From Asterella californica (taxonomy: Eukaryota; Streptophyta; Marchantiopsida; Marchantiales; Aytoniaceae), in contig JAYKYS010000004.1 of NCBI GenBank assembly GCA_036924285.1, forward strand, positions 27,498,001 to 27,562,000: a stretch of DNA of 64,000 bases, written 5' to 3'. A program made the translations under genes and the position numbers. The notes beneath the pieces are model-generated. The model did not search any database. It was not told the DNA's origin and saw nothing but the letters and a program-made list of their open reading frames with translations. Below, piece by piece: positions 33,661 through 45,210 of this stretch. The first letter of the stretch is position 1. Each line of letters starts with the position of its first letter.

Positions 33661-36050
33661 GTTTAGACCCCAAAAGTTTAAACCTTATACGTTTCACCAG
33701 AGTGTCCATTTGAGACACGAAGGGTACCATCAGAACTGTATTTTTACAAGAATTGTGTTTGACTTTTTAGTTCTGAATTTTGGTACATAAGTTGGAGAAG
33801 TTTGGAGACTATTGAGTCTGTTTTGTAAATTATGTGAATAATTGGTAGCACTAAAGAATAGAATTTGAGATTAGAAGTTTGCACTTGTACGTTGTTATTT
33901 GTGTTTCTAGACCTTATGCGCTTTTTACAGCTAGATATCTAATATATTTCTTAATATATTTTTTGCACCTTACGATACGAAAACATTTCATTCAATATCT
34001 TTTTCAATGTAGTGCCTTCATTGCACAAGTGCAAAGGAGGCAAAATTCTTGCTCACATTCCATCATATCAGTTTTATTACTTCATTTAAAAACATTTCAA
34101 TTATTCTAGAAAACTATAGAATATAAACATTCATATAGAAAATATAACGGATCCATAAGCGATCTTAGAGAATACTATTTATAATCACATAATCACTTCT
34201 TCTCATGGTAGAAGAAAGCTGGAAAACTATTACACATTCATATGACTATTAGGTTAAGACCCGAGAGATAGTCCTTACCATTCGTAGTACTACTCTCGCC
34301 TAAGAACAAGTTTCTCTCCAGAATCATACGCTATACTAGGGACCTAGTTGGAGAAAAACCTCCAATCTTTGCCTCTAGACTACATAACATTTTCCTCCAC
34401 ATAGTAGATGTCCACTTAGAAGACCTCCGTCTAACTCTGTGATGGTCAACAGGGGGTAGCTGAGCTGACTAACCATATATATCTCTTCCTTCTTAATGTA
34501 TCTACAGGACCGCCACTCCAAATCCGAATCTAATTGTGTGAAGTCAGCGTTCTTCTTCCTCATGTGAGAGGTTGTCAACTTAAACCGACAAAGGTATAGA
34601 CTGGGCATAATGGTTGGAAGTAAGTAAGCTCGATTAGTGACACAACGTAACGCCGGTACTCCCCGAACATTGCTCTCGACTAGAAACTACAGGTCAACGT
34701 ATCAGTTGTGAACGTACTGACCGTCAACTTCCGAAGTGATGTTACCGTATCTCAGTAAAACCTGCACAAAAGTAGAAACAGGAAATCCGTATCCTTTTCC
34801 TCCTTACTGATCACTCATCGTACATTCTTCTAATTATGAAGAAAAAGATGGTTTTGCCTATGTGACTGCTAGAGACTTCAGTTCTCTTAGTTCTTTTTTT
34901 CTCGACATATTTGCCTTTCTACACTCAAATGTGAAAATGAGGCTGTACTGAAAAATGGTTTCTTTAAGAGAAGAGTTCAGAGTAATTTCTCTCAAAAAGG
35001 TCTCTTTGTCCACCAGAACGATACTTAAAAGAAAGCAGAAAAACGTTTGATGCATGTACTATCACTTATGGGTCGGGGATTATTCAGTACCCAATCCAGT
35101 GAGCATAAGAGGTTATGCTATAACTAAGCATAAGCTACTATCGTGTCACACTGCTAGCTTGGCGTCACATGTTCATAGACTCTGTTGTTAGAGAATGCTC
35201 TTTCTTACATACACAAGTAACAAGTTACGTACAAACATAATAGGGTCATTCATGCTTTTTTCCATAGTGAATTTTACAGGGTTAAGATGAGAAGTAATAA
35301 GTGTAAACTGTCAAGCATTGTCAGGGATTGCAAAATGAGGGTATAAATGAGAATTAAATTTGTTCCATGATATTCAACAGATGTAGTTTACAAGCATAAA
35401 CTATCTACGTCAAGTGATTGTAAAATTTACGTATCACTTATCGAAGTGAATACGTAAGATTTACAGCCATAACCTATAAAAACTTTTACGAGAGTTACGT
35501 GAGTTTCGTAAAATCCAGGTTTGAGTGGCACTAATAGAACTTAGAGGGAATTCTTGTGGGTTTCACTTTCTCATTTTATGGATAGATCATATTTCGATTT
35601 TTAATAAGCACATGATCATCCACACTACGAACATACAACCTCTTCTGTCTTGACCTTAACTCGAGGTTAGTAATTTACCACATCCAGTGGGATTTCACTA
35701 CTTAAACATACTCTTCTCGCTACTGCAAGATATCAAAACTTCCAAACTTGTGTCTAGAAGGTCCACATCTACAACTTCTCCCTGGTTGGAGCCAGAGACT
35801 GATTTGAATCCAAGTATAGTGGGACAAGATTTTAAATACTTCAGTATGATCGTCCGGCACTGTTGTTGTCACAGTTATTGCCCATAAATTTACAAACTTT
35901 CTAATATATCCGTGCATTTAATTCTCTTATCATTCTCTGATCATTCTCACTGTCATTTATTCAGCAAAGCTTGCTCATGTTGTTCCTGAAACAAAGTTCG
36001 TTAATAATTCGAACTTGACAAAACATGCACATCTTCTGCACTTGCATCGG
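33661..36050. other. AT-rich DNA without a gene
   Basis: Short frames only. The last 100-200 bases before 36051 are probably the 3' untranslated region of the thioredoxin-fold gene. A dispersed-palindrome repeat at 35385-35548 is listed separately. Confidence 0.45.
35385..35548 (+). repeat. dispersed repeat with palindromic end, best copy
   Basis: The words GTCAAGTGATTGTAAAATTT, ACGTATCACTTATCG, TTACGAGAGTTACGTGAGTT and CAGGTTTGAGTGGCAC occur in this order. They repeat in reverse at 2963-3090 and, more diverged, at 3900-4147 and 48960-49137. The unit ends in the palindrome half-site. Non-coding. Confidence 0.6.
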
Positions 36051-39000
36051 TCAAGTGTTAGACCGAGCATTCTTTTTCCTTCTCTGCTGCCGCTCTTTCC
36101 TCGACTCTTCTTCCCGTCGTTTCAATTCTGCTTTGTAACGAAGACGCTCTTTTTCCCTTTCCATCAACTTTTCCTATGAACGAGAAGTGAGTGAGAAAGA
36201 ACAATCAAAGTTAGCACTCCGTTTGAAATCAATGCTGCTGCGAATATTTCCAAACTCGCAATGCTTTTTCTCTCAAGAGCTTAAGCAATAAGAATCCTTG
36301 CACTGAAGCTCTTGGCTTACGATCGCTACCTGCTGCATTGTTCGAGCGAGATTGGCATGTTTTTGCCTTACTTCCTCAGTACTTAGTCGAACGAGCGACT
36401 TCGCATAATGATACAATTCGTCCAGCTTTTGAACGCCTTCATACCTTTCAATAATAACCCCATTCTTCGCAAATAGGACGGTAGGATACCCGTGGATGTA
36501 CTCTGTTTCTGGGCCCTCCCTGCAGCAAACTCTGTCTCAGTACCATCTCAAACTGAACAGAACGTAAGGCACATACACCATTGCACTCACAAGTTACACC
36601 TTTTCGGGGTTCAACTATAAAGATACATTGCTAGAGTTTATTACTGTTCACTCACACCGTATAACTGCAACGTCCTACCGCTCACTTACATAGATAGACA
36701 AGAAGTTAAAAGTCAATGCACCTTTCAGACTAAGAACAATTGCTTTTTAGTTAGTGTATATGCATGGTGATTCCTCATGTTAAATTTTGAAAAGACACCG
36801 AACCGCTGGGTGTTTTTACCTGTAATCAATTTCAGGAAATCTCGCTATAACCAATCCATTGAGGTCTTTGAGCTTCGATAGCGCCACCCATACAGGCTTC
36901 ATGAGCTGTGACCGTTCTCCTCTGATATAATGTCAAAATTTCACGTGGATTATGAATGATAAGAGAAGTAATTCTGTCCATGGAGTCTTAGTAGACTCTG
37001 AAAACAAATGCTTGTGAAATTGGATGGTGGGAGAATTCTGAATTCGTACTTTTCGGTGTAGAACAAAATCAGGGCTGACTTCCCTCGTGTCGTTCCTTCA
37101 AAATTTTCATTCGACAGTTCCAAAATATCTCCAAACTCCTACCAGAATGTGGAAATCAAACTTAGCACATTGTTGGATGACCATTTGTTCCACAAGATCT
37201 GGATTTGAATAATCTGATAGGAAGAAGAGTCAACCTCATTCATTAGAGCATTTTCATAAGCTAATTGCTCACTCGCTTGGAGTTTAAGGCGTGCTTCCTC
37301 TTCATTCAAGTCTCCTAGTAGACCTTGTAGTTCTTCCAGTGTGAGCGAAGTCAACAAGTTCGCCCAGGTCCTTATATCCTCAAGCTTTCGTGATGCATTA
37401 AAATAGCCATAAAGGGCAGAATTTCGAAAGAAAAGGATGGCTGGAACTCCCTCCAAAAGACCAGCTCCTGGAAAAGTATTGAAGTCGTCAAAGTTTATCT
37501 TCCCAACTAATATCCCAGGGATTTGAGGATCCTTTGCAAGCTCTAGCCAATCAGCTTTCATGACTTTACAATGTTCACACCTGTATCATACATAACAAAC
37601 TTGATAAACACAATAAACAAATCCTTGAGAAACACACAAAGATGCTATGGGAGACAACTCCTCATAGTGACGACCTCCTCTACGAGGTACGAGTGCGATA
37701 TATGTCAAGTTCACATGAAGTTGGAGAAAGATCCTTATAGATGACATCAAACGAATGAGCGGAAGTAGATGAGATTTCTGACTAGGAGAAGCAATCTTGG
37801 AAATAAGAATTGTGCGGAAGTCAAATATGATACGAGGTAAATTTAGCTACCAGTCTTGTTTTCTTTGTCTCCACAAGATGCTGATCAGTGTTGCTCTTTG
37901 GGCATCACGACGAAATAACTTAACGAGTTCCGTGACCAGACTTTTCAAATCATTTGCAGCACGCTCTCAATCCTATAATAACAAAGTGAAAAATGCAGTT
38001 TGATAATTTACAAACCAAGTAGTAAATACAAACGCCACGGCATCCGTTTTGGAGGTAAGCACGTAGAAGTTATCCTTGTGAAGAGTGGTAACGTGAGTCT
38101 CAAATTTCAACGCAGTCAAAGCTTCCCGCATCTCCTCTTCTTGTGCTCTGTACAATCGTTCTGATTTTGCTTCTTCTAGCTGGAGGTCGGCTGTGGAATC
38201 AGTCACTCCACAAGCTAACTTCAAACATGAATTCAGCTCTAACGTAAATTATGGGCAGTAAGAGGTTCGTAACCAAGAAATTATCATACTGAAATTGCTG
38301 TTCCAATTTGGCGAAGATGTGTAGTAACATACCTGCTTCAAAACTTTCAACTTCCGATCGGCAAGGGCCGCAATACTGAGACCACTGAGTCTGGTTACAG
38401 CTATCTTCAGATCATTCAGAGATCTTTCTTTCATGAATTGTGCCACTATTTCTCCTTTGTGAAACAAAAAGATTACTGGCAACGTATGCACATATTTCGA
38501 GGCTATGTTCTGACGATTTTCTGATGAGTCTATCAAACCCACAGCAACTGAAAGCCCGGCATCATCAAGCTCCTCCGCCAACGTCGACCAAAATGGAAGT
38601 ATTTTCTTGCTGTTTCCTGACCTACGATTTATGTGAAATTTACATTAGTGAATCACATCTTATTTCTTGCGTCCTCTTTGCACGCACAAAGTCATGGTTT
38701 CATCTATTCACGCGTGTAGTCGCAGTTCTACTAAGTCTAGTTCAACAAGAGGGTATAAAATATACTTAACCCAACTCTTATGATTGTAATACTTAGAGGC
38801 AAACGAATATTGAAGTGCCCTCACCAGTCAGCGTAGTACAGTAACAGAAGAAAGCCCTCATCATAATCCTTGAACGTTGCATCGGTTACACGCACGAATT
38901 TAGGACGATGACATTGGCCGCTGCCGTCGATACCTTGGTTGCTATGGCTCCCCATATAATTCTCCTCACTTCCAGAAGCGTGAGCTTCTTCATATGCTAC

Positions 39001-39105
39001 TACCTGACTATAAGGAGCTCCACACAGAACCAGTAATAGAACGAAGGCTCGCTGTGACACAGAGAAAACTTTAACATCATCGCTTGCCATCATCCTTCTG
39101 AACAA
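36051..39105 (-). CDS. secreted PDI-like protein, three thioredoxin folds, one CxxC
   Basis: Eight coding exons join in frame with GT-AG introns: 39105-38825, 38621-38333, 38179-38016, 37580-37235, 37138-37050, 36921-36820, 36519-36330 and 36173-36051, giving 527 residues. A signal peptide is clear (hydrophobic AFVLLLVLC near 20-28). Fold 1 has YYADW at 90-94 followed by SGNS at 95-98, where PDI has CGHC, and a cis-Pro in TLPVIF (142). Fold 2 has TTW at 243-245, CEHC at 246-249 and cis-Pro in GVPAILF (291). Fold 3 has FYTEK, then GERS at 391-394 in place of CxxC, and cis-Pro in GYPTVLF (436). The C-terminus is a basic, charged helix ending NARSNT, without KDEL. It probably acts in the secretory pathway as a redox protein using one active site, or as a chaperone. 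Close family not identified. The donor GAG|GTTGAC of intron 4 is the least certain junction. The start could also be Met5 or Met6. Confidence 0.8.
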
Positions 39106-42100
39106 CTATACATGCGGGAGGGTTCTTCTGTCAAGTTTCCTCTGTGATACTCAAGACCGCAAATTCCGAGGGATTCGGCTCTGGATGGAACTCCATATCA
39201 CCAGATCCAATTAGTGATCAGACGATCAGTCTTCACAAATCAGCCTTACGACTAGAATTCCTCCCCACTCGCAGATTCTCGCCTTGCATGTCCCCTCTTG
39301 CACTGCAATTGCGAGCCTGAATGCTATACATGCTCTGAAATTGGAGGAGTGTCTCGCTTAGTCTCTATATCCATTCTTTGTTGTAACCGTCTATTGTTAC
39401 GATAAAAATATCCTCTCTTTCTTGTCCATGTTTCTCCATCGTCTCACTCCATCCTTTCTTCTTGCGCTCTTTCATTTTCACACGATCACGCTCTTTCTGT
39501 TTCTCTCGCTCCCTCTCTCAACTACGAATATGACAACACGCTACAGGATAACAAATTCTTCCTTCCTTTCGGTTTTCACAGTAGCAATAAAACTCTCTTC
39601 GTCTTTGCTGTCTGGTGTATGAATGCGCCAATCTTAGCATTCGGATCTTTTCTCATGCGCTCTCTACTTGCAATCATATCGGAACTGAGTGACATGCATA
39701 GCTAACCATAGATTCTGCAAATTTCACAAGACAACAAAACATTAAAAGCACAGTGAGAATATTGACATTTTAATAAAGGAAAAGAAGTTTTCACTTTGTA
39801 ATGTACTATATAATACAAATATTCAAGAAAATGGACAAATGCAAAACTGTTACTCGCTCTCGTTCTTCTTCGACTGTTGACAGTTTGTTGTGAACTTATG
39901 AGTGAAAATCCATTCGCAATGTGAAAACTTTCACGTTCGCTCTTTGCATTCAGTTTCCACAGTGCAGTTGTGATATTAGGTCATCACACGACTGCTATTG
40001 ATTCTGGATCCGCAAATATATACAAGTTTGTGAAGCATGCATATTATTATTCATCCTCTTCTTGAAGATGGAAGAGAGTGGCATGGTTGATTAATTTATT
40101 CCTTAACTCTTCTATCATGGAATAAACTAAAGTAGAACTTTTACATTTCCTGTAAGTCTAGAGAAGACCACTTCCATTTTTCTAGAAATAAGCTACGCTA
40201 TGGTTTATCCCTCGAAGTCTGCAACTCTGTGGTTGATTAACAGTTAATATTTGGAAAAACTTTTATTCTAATAACTCTTATATTATAACAACAGATGGCT
40301 GCACTTCCAACAGAATTATGGCGCTAAGCGTGCAACGTTTATGATTTATCTAGAGGCATTACATGATTGTTTGTAGGTGCTACTTACGTGCAATTACGAT
40401 GAGAAATTGAAATTGTTCTAAGCAGTTTTAATATTTGACTTTATGGAAATAGAAATACCAGTTTTTTTTTCAGGTGTAGGAGTAAATTTTACGCCATTTG
40501 TTTCAATCTGTCGTTTGAATTTATATTTCACTCAGTTCCTCTAGAGAAAATCCTTTTGTAGTGAATGAAATTTTGGTTGAAGTCGTGGATGTGCATGTGG
40601 ATAATTAGGCAATTTTGGCTGAACACTTTTAACTGAGAAGTTCCAACTCCAAATCATGTTTGTGTATGTTTTGAACGACAGCTCTCAGCGTCCCAATGTC
40701 TACCAAAGTTGTGTCTGTACGCGTGGAAGCAAACAATTGAGTATATTTGTGCATTGCACAATTAGTTTCAGTTTCTAACAATCTGTAAATATATATCTTA
40801 TATAGGAACCTTTATTTTATTTATTATTTTGTATAGCATTTTTATACTTTGTTGAGATTTGGTTAGATTATAGATCTCTAAAATATAACTGTCAAGAAAG
40901 ATTTAGACAAAACAACACAACATCCCAAATTCCCAGTAGGAATAGTTGTAATGATGAAGAACAGATAAAGTGGGTCCATGTTTGAAAGTTATCTAGAGTT
41001 CTCGATATCATATTCAAGAAGTTAACTATATAAATTTAAAAAAGAAAAGAACTTTTCAAAATATATTTGTTAGAATCAGAATTATATCAAAAAATTGTGA
41101 TAATTATAGAAGTTCATCGGAATTATCTCACACTTACTATATACATAACTGTGAAGAGGTACGATAGAGATAAGAAATGCTAAGATTGTAGATAATGTAA
41201 TAAGTAGAAAACAAATAATGTTATAAGTACTCGGAAAGACATATCTGAAAAGTATGATAGTCAAATAGTATGATAATCTTTTAGTCTTAGTCAAGTAGTG
41301 TGATAGTCTTTGAATCTTGGTCTTTTGAGTATGGTAGTCTTTAGATGATAGTCTTTGATACAAGTCAATACGATTGAAATCAGAGATAGTACGATTCAAA
41401 AAATGAAATTTTATAATTACCAAAAGGCCGGGATGACTCGTGGATAGGGGTGAAATTTCAACCCTATCCACAAGTTGATTCGAGACAGTTTAAGTAAGAA
41501 AGAAAGACACTTTGAGTCAAATATAGTATAATTTTATATTACTACATAATGTTTTTATAAATAAAAATATCTTAGTCAATAGTGTGATGATCTTTGATTC
41601 TTAGTCAAAAGTATAATAGTCTTTGAGTCTTGGATGTTGTTAGTCACGATACTCACAAGATTAAAACGAGAAGAAATGATTCACTTGAAAACTGAACTGT
41701 CTCTAATATGTATATACTTTTTGCTTTTTCTTCTTTTTATTATCTATCAACATATAAAATGATCTCTGAGATAATAAATATATGATATGCTTATCGCTAC
41801 GATATAAACAAAATAGAACTCTTCATTCATCATCAAAAAATCATCAAAAATCATAAATTTCTTAGAACATACATTCAAATCGTCATACAACGAAGATTTC
41901 TTATAAGATGTTGTGTATAGGGATATATGCAAGACGATAATGAATAACTAAAAACTTTATTGAACATCTAATACATTAGAATATATAGACCAAATACTAA
42001 TGTAGAAATATTTATAAAATCTTATCTGGTTGAATCTATAAAATTCACCATAAGACTTCAAGTTCTAGCCATGTTGATATCTTGCATCATATTGATGATT

Positions 42101-42710
42101 AAGTCTCTCCTGTTTCGCTGATTATGCTCTCACTACAATTTCAGATAAAGAAACTGGAAAACATATATAATCATCCGATTCAATTATTTTCAACGATGTT
42201 CAAGAGATCTCATTTACGAGTATACATTATACACGGTATAGATATATAAAATTTATAATAAAACCTAGAAAAAGTTTACAAGAATCCTATATCGATTAGG
42301 TTTGAGTGCTTTATTAGCGAGTGTCAAAACTAAAAAAGAAGATTCTATAGGGGAGGAGAAAAAAAACCATAGTTTATCAAAGGATAGCTTTGTATAAAAC
42401 AGTGAATCGCTTATAGTCATATTTGTAAAATGATATAATTACTTCAATTTTTTATTCTTTAAAATTAAAATAAATTCTTTAAATTCGAACTTCTTTACCA
42501 TCGAAACTCATTGCTGAACGGTACTAAAGGTAAATAAGAAAATCGCGATATCTCTTGGACTAATTCATAACACTCACAAAGAATATTTACCAAAAAGATT
42601 ATAGCTTTGACATGCACTATTAGCAGAAACCATTACCCTCAGCACAGAGTCAGTATAAGCGAGCATATTCACTGAGCACAGTCCAGTTAGGGAGAATGAA
42701 TATTTATTTT
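39106..42710. other. 5' flank of the thioredoxin-fold gene, then AT-rich gene-free DNA
   Basis: About 39.1-39.7 kb is likely the promoter and leader of the minus-strand gene; it is C/T-rich on the plus strand. From 39.7 kb the DNA is AT-rich. At 41.26-41.64 kb short words such as AGTGTGATAGTCTTTGA recur loosely several times. A palindrome half-site lies at 42301-42329. No gene is supported. Confidence 0.5.
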
Positions 42711-43000
42711 TGTGAAACATTTAATCCTCTAAATTTTCATTAAATAATTAGACTACCCTTCTAAGTCTTCTGAAGAAGAATGAATTGAATTCATTCTTGT
42801 GATACATTTAAACCTCTAAATTTTCATTAAATAATTTACCATCCCCTACGAGGAGGATGATCTCCATGAATAGTGTTTATTGTCTAACGCATTACCATCC
42901 GCTACGAGGAGGATGATCTCCATGAATAGTGTTTATTGTCTAACGCACCACATCATGATCTTGGGAGATCATGATGTGGTGCGTTAGACAATAAACAATA
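42711..43000. repeat. clustered direct repeats ending in a perfect 30-bp hairpin
   Basis: CCTCTAAATTTTCATTAAAT occurs twice, 88 bases apart (about 42711-42750 and 42799-42838). A unit starting ACCATCC.CTACGAGGAGG then occurs twice with a 56-base period (42838 and 42894). The second unit runs into a perfect inverted repeat: arms 42931-42960 and 42967-42996, 30 of 30 bases, with a six-base loop. The hairpin re-uses the end of the 56-bp unit (GTTTATTGTCTAACGC). Such structure fits a small foldback element or a replication slippage product. Confidence 0.85.
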
Positions 43001-43396
43001 TTCACTGTACTAACTAAGCATACATGTAAAATCTATGTTCTCTATACCTCATATACTTACGCATGTACATGCCACCAGTGGCTTGTGGAAGGAAGTGTAC
43101 GGACAGACATAGTATGAAAGTGAAAGTGAAACGTTTAGATAATGAAAAAGTGCTAATGTTTGAATAATGGGAAAGTGAGAAACAGAAACGTTCAACCCTA
43201 AAACGTCGGAACTAATCCCCTTTGAATATTTTTCACCCGTGCGTGAAAGCGCTTGTCGTCTTCTTCATGGCTGGGTGAAAGTGCACTTTGCATGCATATT
43301 TTATTCACCGCCGTAGCGGCTAGCGGCAGGCCATCAAGAACAAGGTGGTAAAATAGTGAATACGCGGACTCAAAACAAGTCAGAAACAGCAGTTCT

Positions 43397-43678
43397 CTAT
43401 TTCAGAGCTACGGCAGTGATTCTCTCAAGACCAAGCAAATTGTCGAGCTTCAGTTGTGCATATCCAGGGAGGGCGTCTAGTCTTCCTACCGAACCTACGA
43501 AGGCCTTGGAAGTTGGAGCTCCAAAGTCCTCAAATTCCAAGGATTGTATGATCCACGTCAGGTCATGGGAAGTACTGAAATTACGTACATACGTTCCAGC
43601 AAGCTGTGCCACAACGTCTGGTCTCGGACGACCGAAAAGAGGCCTGGACCGTTTGTTGGTCGCTAATCCCGTTCCCAT
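43397..43678 (-). CDS. uncharacterised small ORF, 93 codons
   Basis: The frame starts at an ATG in a purine-rich context (GGGATGGGA) and ends AVALK followed by TAG. It lies in GC-richer DNA than its surroundings, and the residue mix (GRPRPDVVAQLAGTYVRNF, then LPGYAQLKLDNLLGLE) looks more protein-like than the overlapping plus-strand frame at 43356-43718. I recognise no family. It could be a first exon, a small gene or a fragment. Upstream on the same strand a second frame (43749-44075) is Ser-rich and less convincing. Confidence 0.3.
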   Translation of the reverse strand: MGTGLATNKRSRPLFGRPRPDVVAQLAGTYVRNFSTSHDLTWIIQSLEFEDFGAPTSKAFVGSVGRLDALPGYAQLKLDNLLGLERITAVALK

Positions 43679-44323
43679 CCCAGCGAATCTAGATTTTCGG
43701 GCGCTAATAACAATCTAAGTGTAATCAAGGAAAGCAGCGGGGTTCCATTCATACGCTCAAACTGCGAGGAGAGGACGAGGAGAACGTGACAGATAAACAC
43801 GCGACGCAATGGATAGCCAACGACAGATAGATAGGAAAGATGAGAAGATCAAGTTCCAAGAGGCCAGACCGTTCAGCCGGCGGGAAAGCCGAGCCACAAG
43901 AGCAAGTTCGTTGTGCGCTAGCAGCAGCAGCAACCTTGATTCTTCCTGTGCTGTCCTGTCGGCTGACGTTCAACGCAGCATTCAGCGCTCTAGTGCTCAT
44001 GTTCTGCTCGCTTCCTTCTTGAAGGACTCGGAATTGTGGAAGTCCAGGGAGGATGGGCAAAGATGTTGGCATCACACGAGCGATTTACAGTCTCATTTCT
44101 GAAGTTGTTGTCCAACTACCTAAGAAGACTCCACCCATCCGCTCCCAGGTTAGATGGCATATTCATCGATATCAAAGGACGAGTTGAGTTCGGTCAGTTT
44201 CAAGTTTGAATGCATGCACGCATTGAGAACTTCAGCACAAAGAAGTCGTAAACTAGCCCAAAAAGAGGCGCGTCATGCACGGCTAATAATGGTGCCGCAT
44301 AAGAGCCTTCAGATCAGCGTCCC

Positions 44324-44838
44324 ATCTGACCTCCTTATCTGTTTCTCCACTTCGTTTCGATCAGCGTTCATGCTTGGACCGTTTACGGTGTAGGTTGGAA
44401 CAGATTAGGTCCTTTGCCAACGGAGGCGCCAAGAAGCAGCGACTGTTGTGGGCATCGACGCACAGAGTACTCTTTACGTGAGCCCGCTCTCGACGAGGCC
44501 CCTCGACAAGGTCAGTCAATCCTCCGCCTCAGGAAGCGTTTCTGAAGCACGACGTCAAGGGTGTCGAAACGTCTCGTCCTCGTCGTCAATGCGCGGAGGA
44601 CTGTCGAATTTACGATAAGATTCAGGAAGTGGGAGTTTGCTGGTCGGATGTTGCAGATTCTCGAGCACAAGTTGACAGCCAGAAGTTCTGTAGAATATAT
44701 TCAGTACCTCATATTCTACAATAGAAATACGATCCTCAGAACGATATATTTGATCTGGAATCTGCAGAGTCTTACCTTCCTGAACCTCCTGAATCTGACC
44801 TCCTTATCTGTTTGTCCACTTCGTTTCGATCAGCGTTC
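44324..44838 (+). repeat. 46-bp direct repeat, copies 469 bp apart
   Basis: ATCTGACCTCCTTATCTGTT followed by TCCACTTCGTTTCGATCAGC begins at 44324 and again at 44793, with one or two differences. The intervening sequence is single copy and moderately GC-rich. It may mark a small duplication or the ends of an unidentified element. Confidence 0.7.
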
Positions 44839-45118
44839 AGCCTTCTGAACTTCTGAGGGTGAATGCTGTATGTCCTATATCCCGCCGCCTGCTTCAAGCT
44901 GTATGCGTAATGATTAGGAAACCGAAGGAAGTGCCCGTCGATGAGGGCAACATCAGTGCTTTCATTTTAAGAAGTGCTGCAGCTTGATGCGTGTAGTCCC
45001 GGGAATGTCTAGAAAGCTACTTCCAACATTAGAATGCTATAGGGCGAGGAGGATTTACAAAGAAGGACTTCGGACTTGCGTTCCGACTTCTTTCTCGGAG
45101 CGGAAAACGTTGAAGTGC

Positions 45119-45122
45119 AAAA
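45119..45122 (-). terminator. Pol III terminator of tRNA-Asn
   Basis: Four T residues on the minus strand, about 15 bases past the tRNA 3' end. Runs of four or more T are the usual Pol III stop signal. Confidence 0.55.
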
Positions 45123-45137
45123 TAAGGCGGGCGTATC

Positions 45138-45210
45138 GCTAGATGGAGGGGTCGAACCTCCGACCTTGCGGTTAACAGCCGCACGCTCTAACCAACTGAG
45201 CTAATCCAGC
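45138..45210 (-). tRNA. tRNA-Asn (anticodon GTT)
   Basis: The minus strand folds into a 73-nt cloverleaf. The acceptor is GCTGGAT paired with ATCTAGC (one G-T). The D arm is GCTC...GAGC with the A box TAGCTCAGTTGG. The anticodon stem TGCGG/CCGCA encloses CTGTTAA with anticodon GTT. The T arm is GGAGG/CCTCC with loop TTCGACC (B box). No intron and no encoded CCA, as expected for a nuclear gene. A TTTT run about 15 bases downstream (minus strand) would end Pol III transcription. It closely resembles cytosolic plant tRNA-Asn. Confidence 0.96.

Noticed and set aside
37139..37234. Continuation of exon 4 through SSSYQIIQIQ to a stop at 37139
   Set aside because: It would end the protein before the third thioredoxin fold. 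A GT-AG intron here joins exon 4 to exon 5 in frame and gives the expected fold.
43356..43718. 120-codon plus-strand frame
   Set aside because: It overlaps the more protein-like minus-strand frame and has the Ser/Pro/Arg-rich make-up of an antisense shadow.
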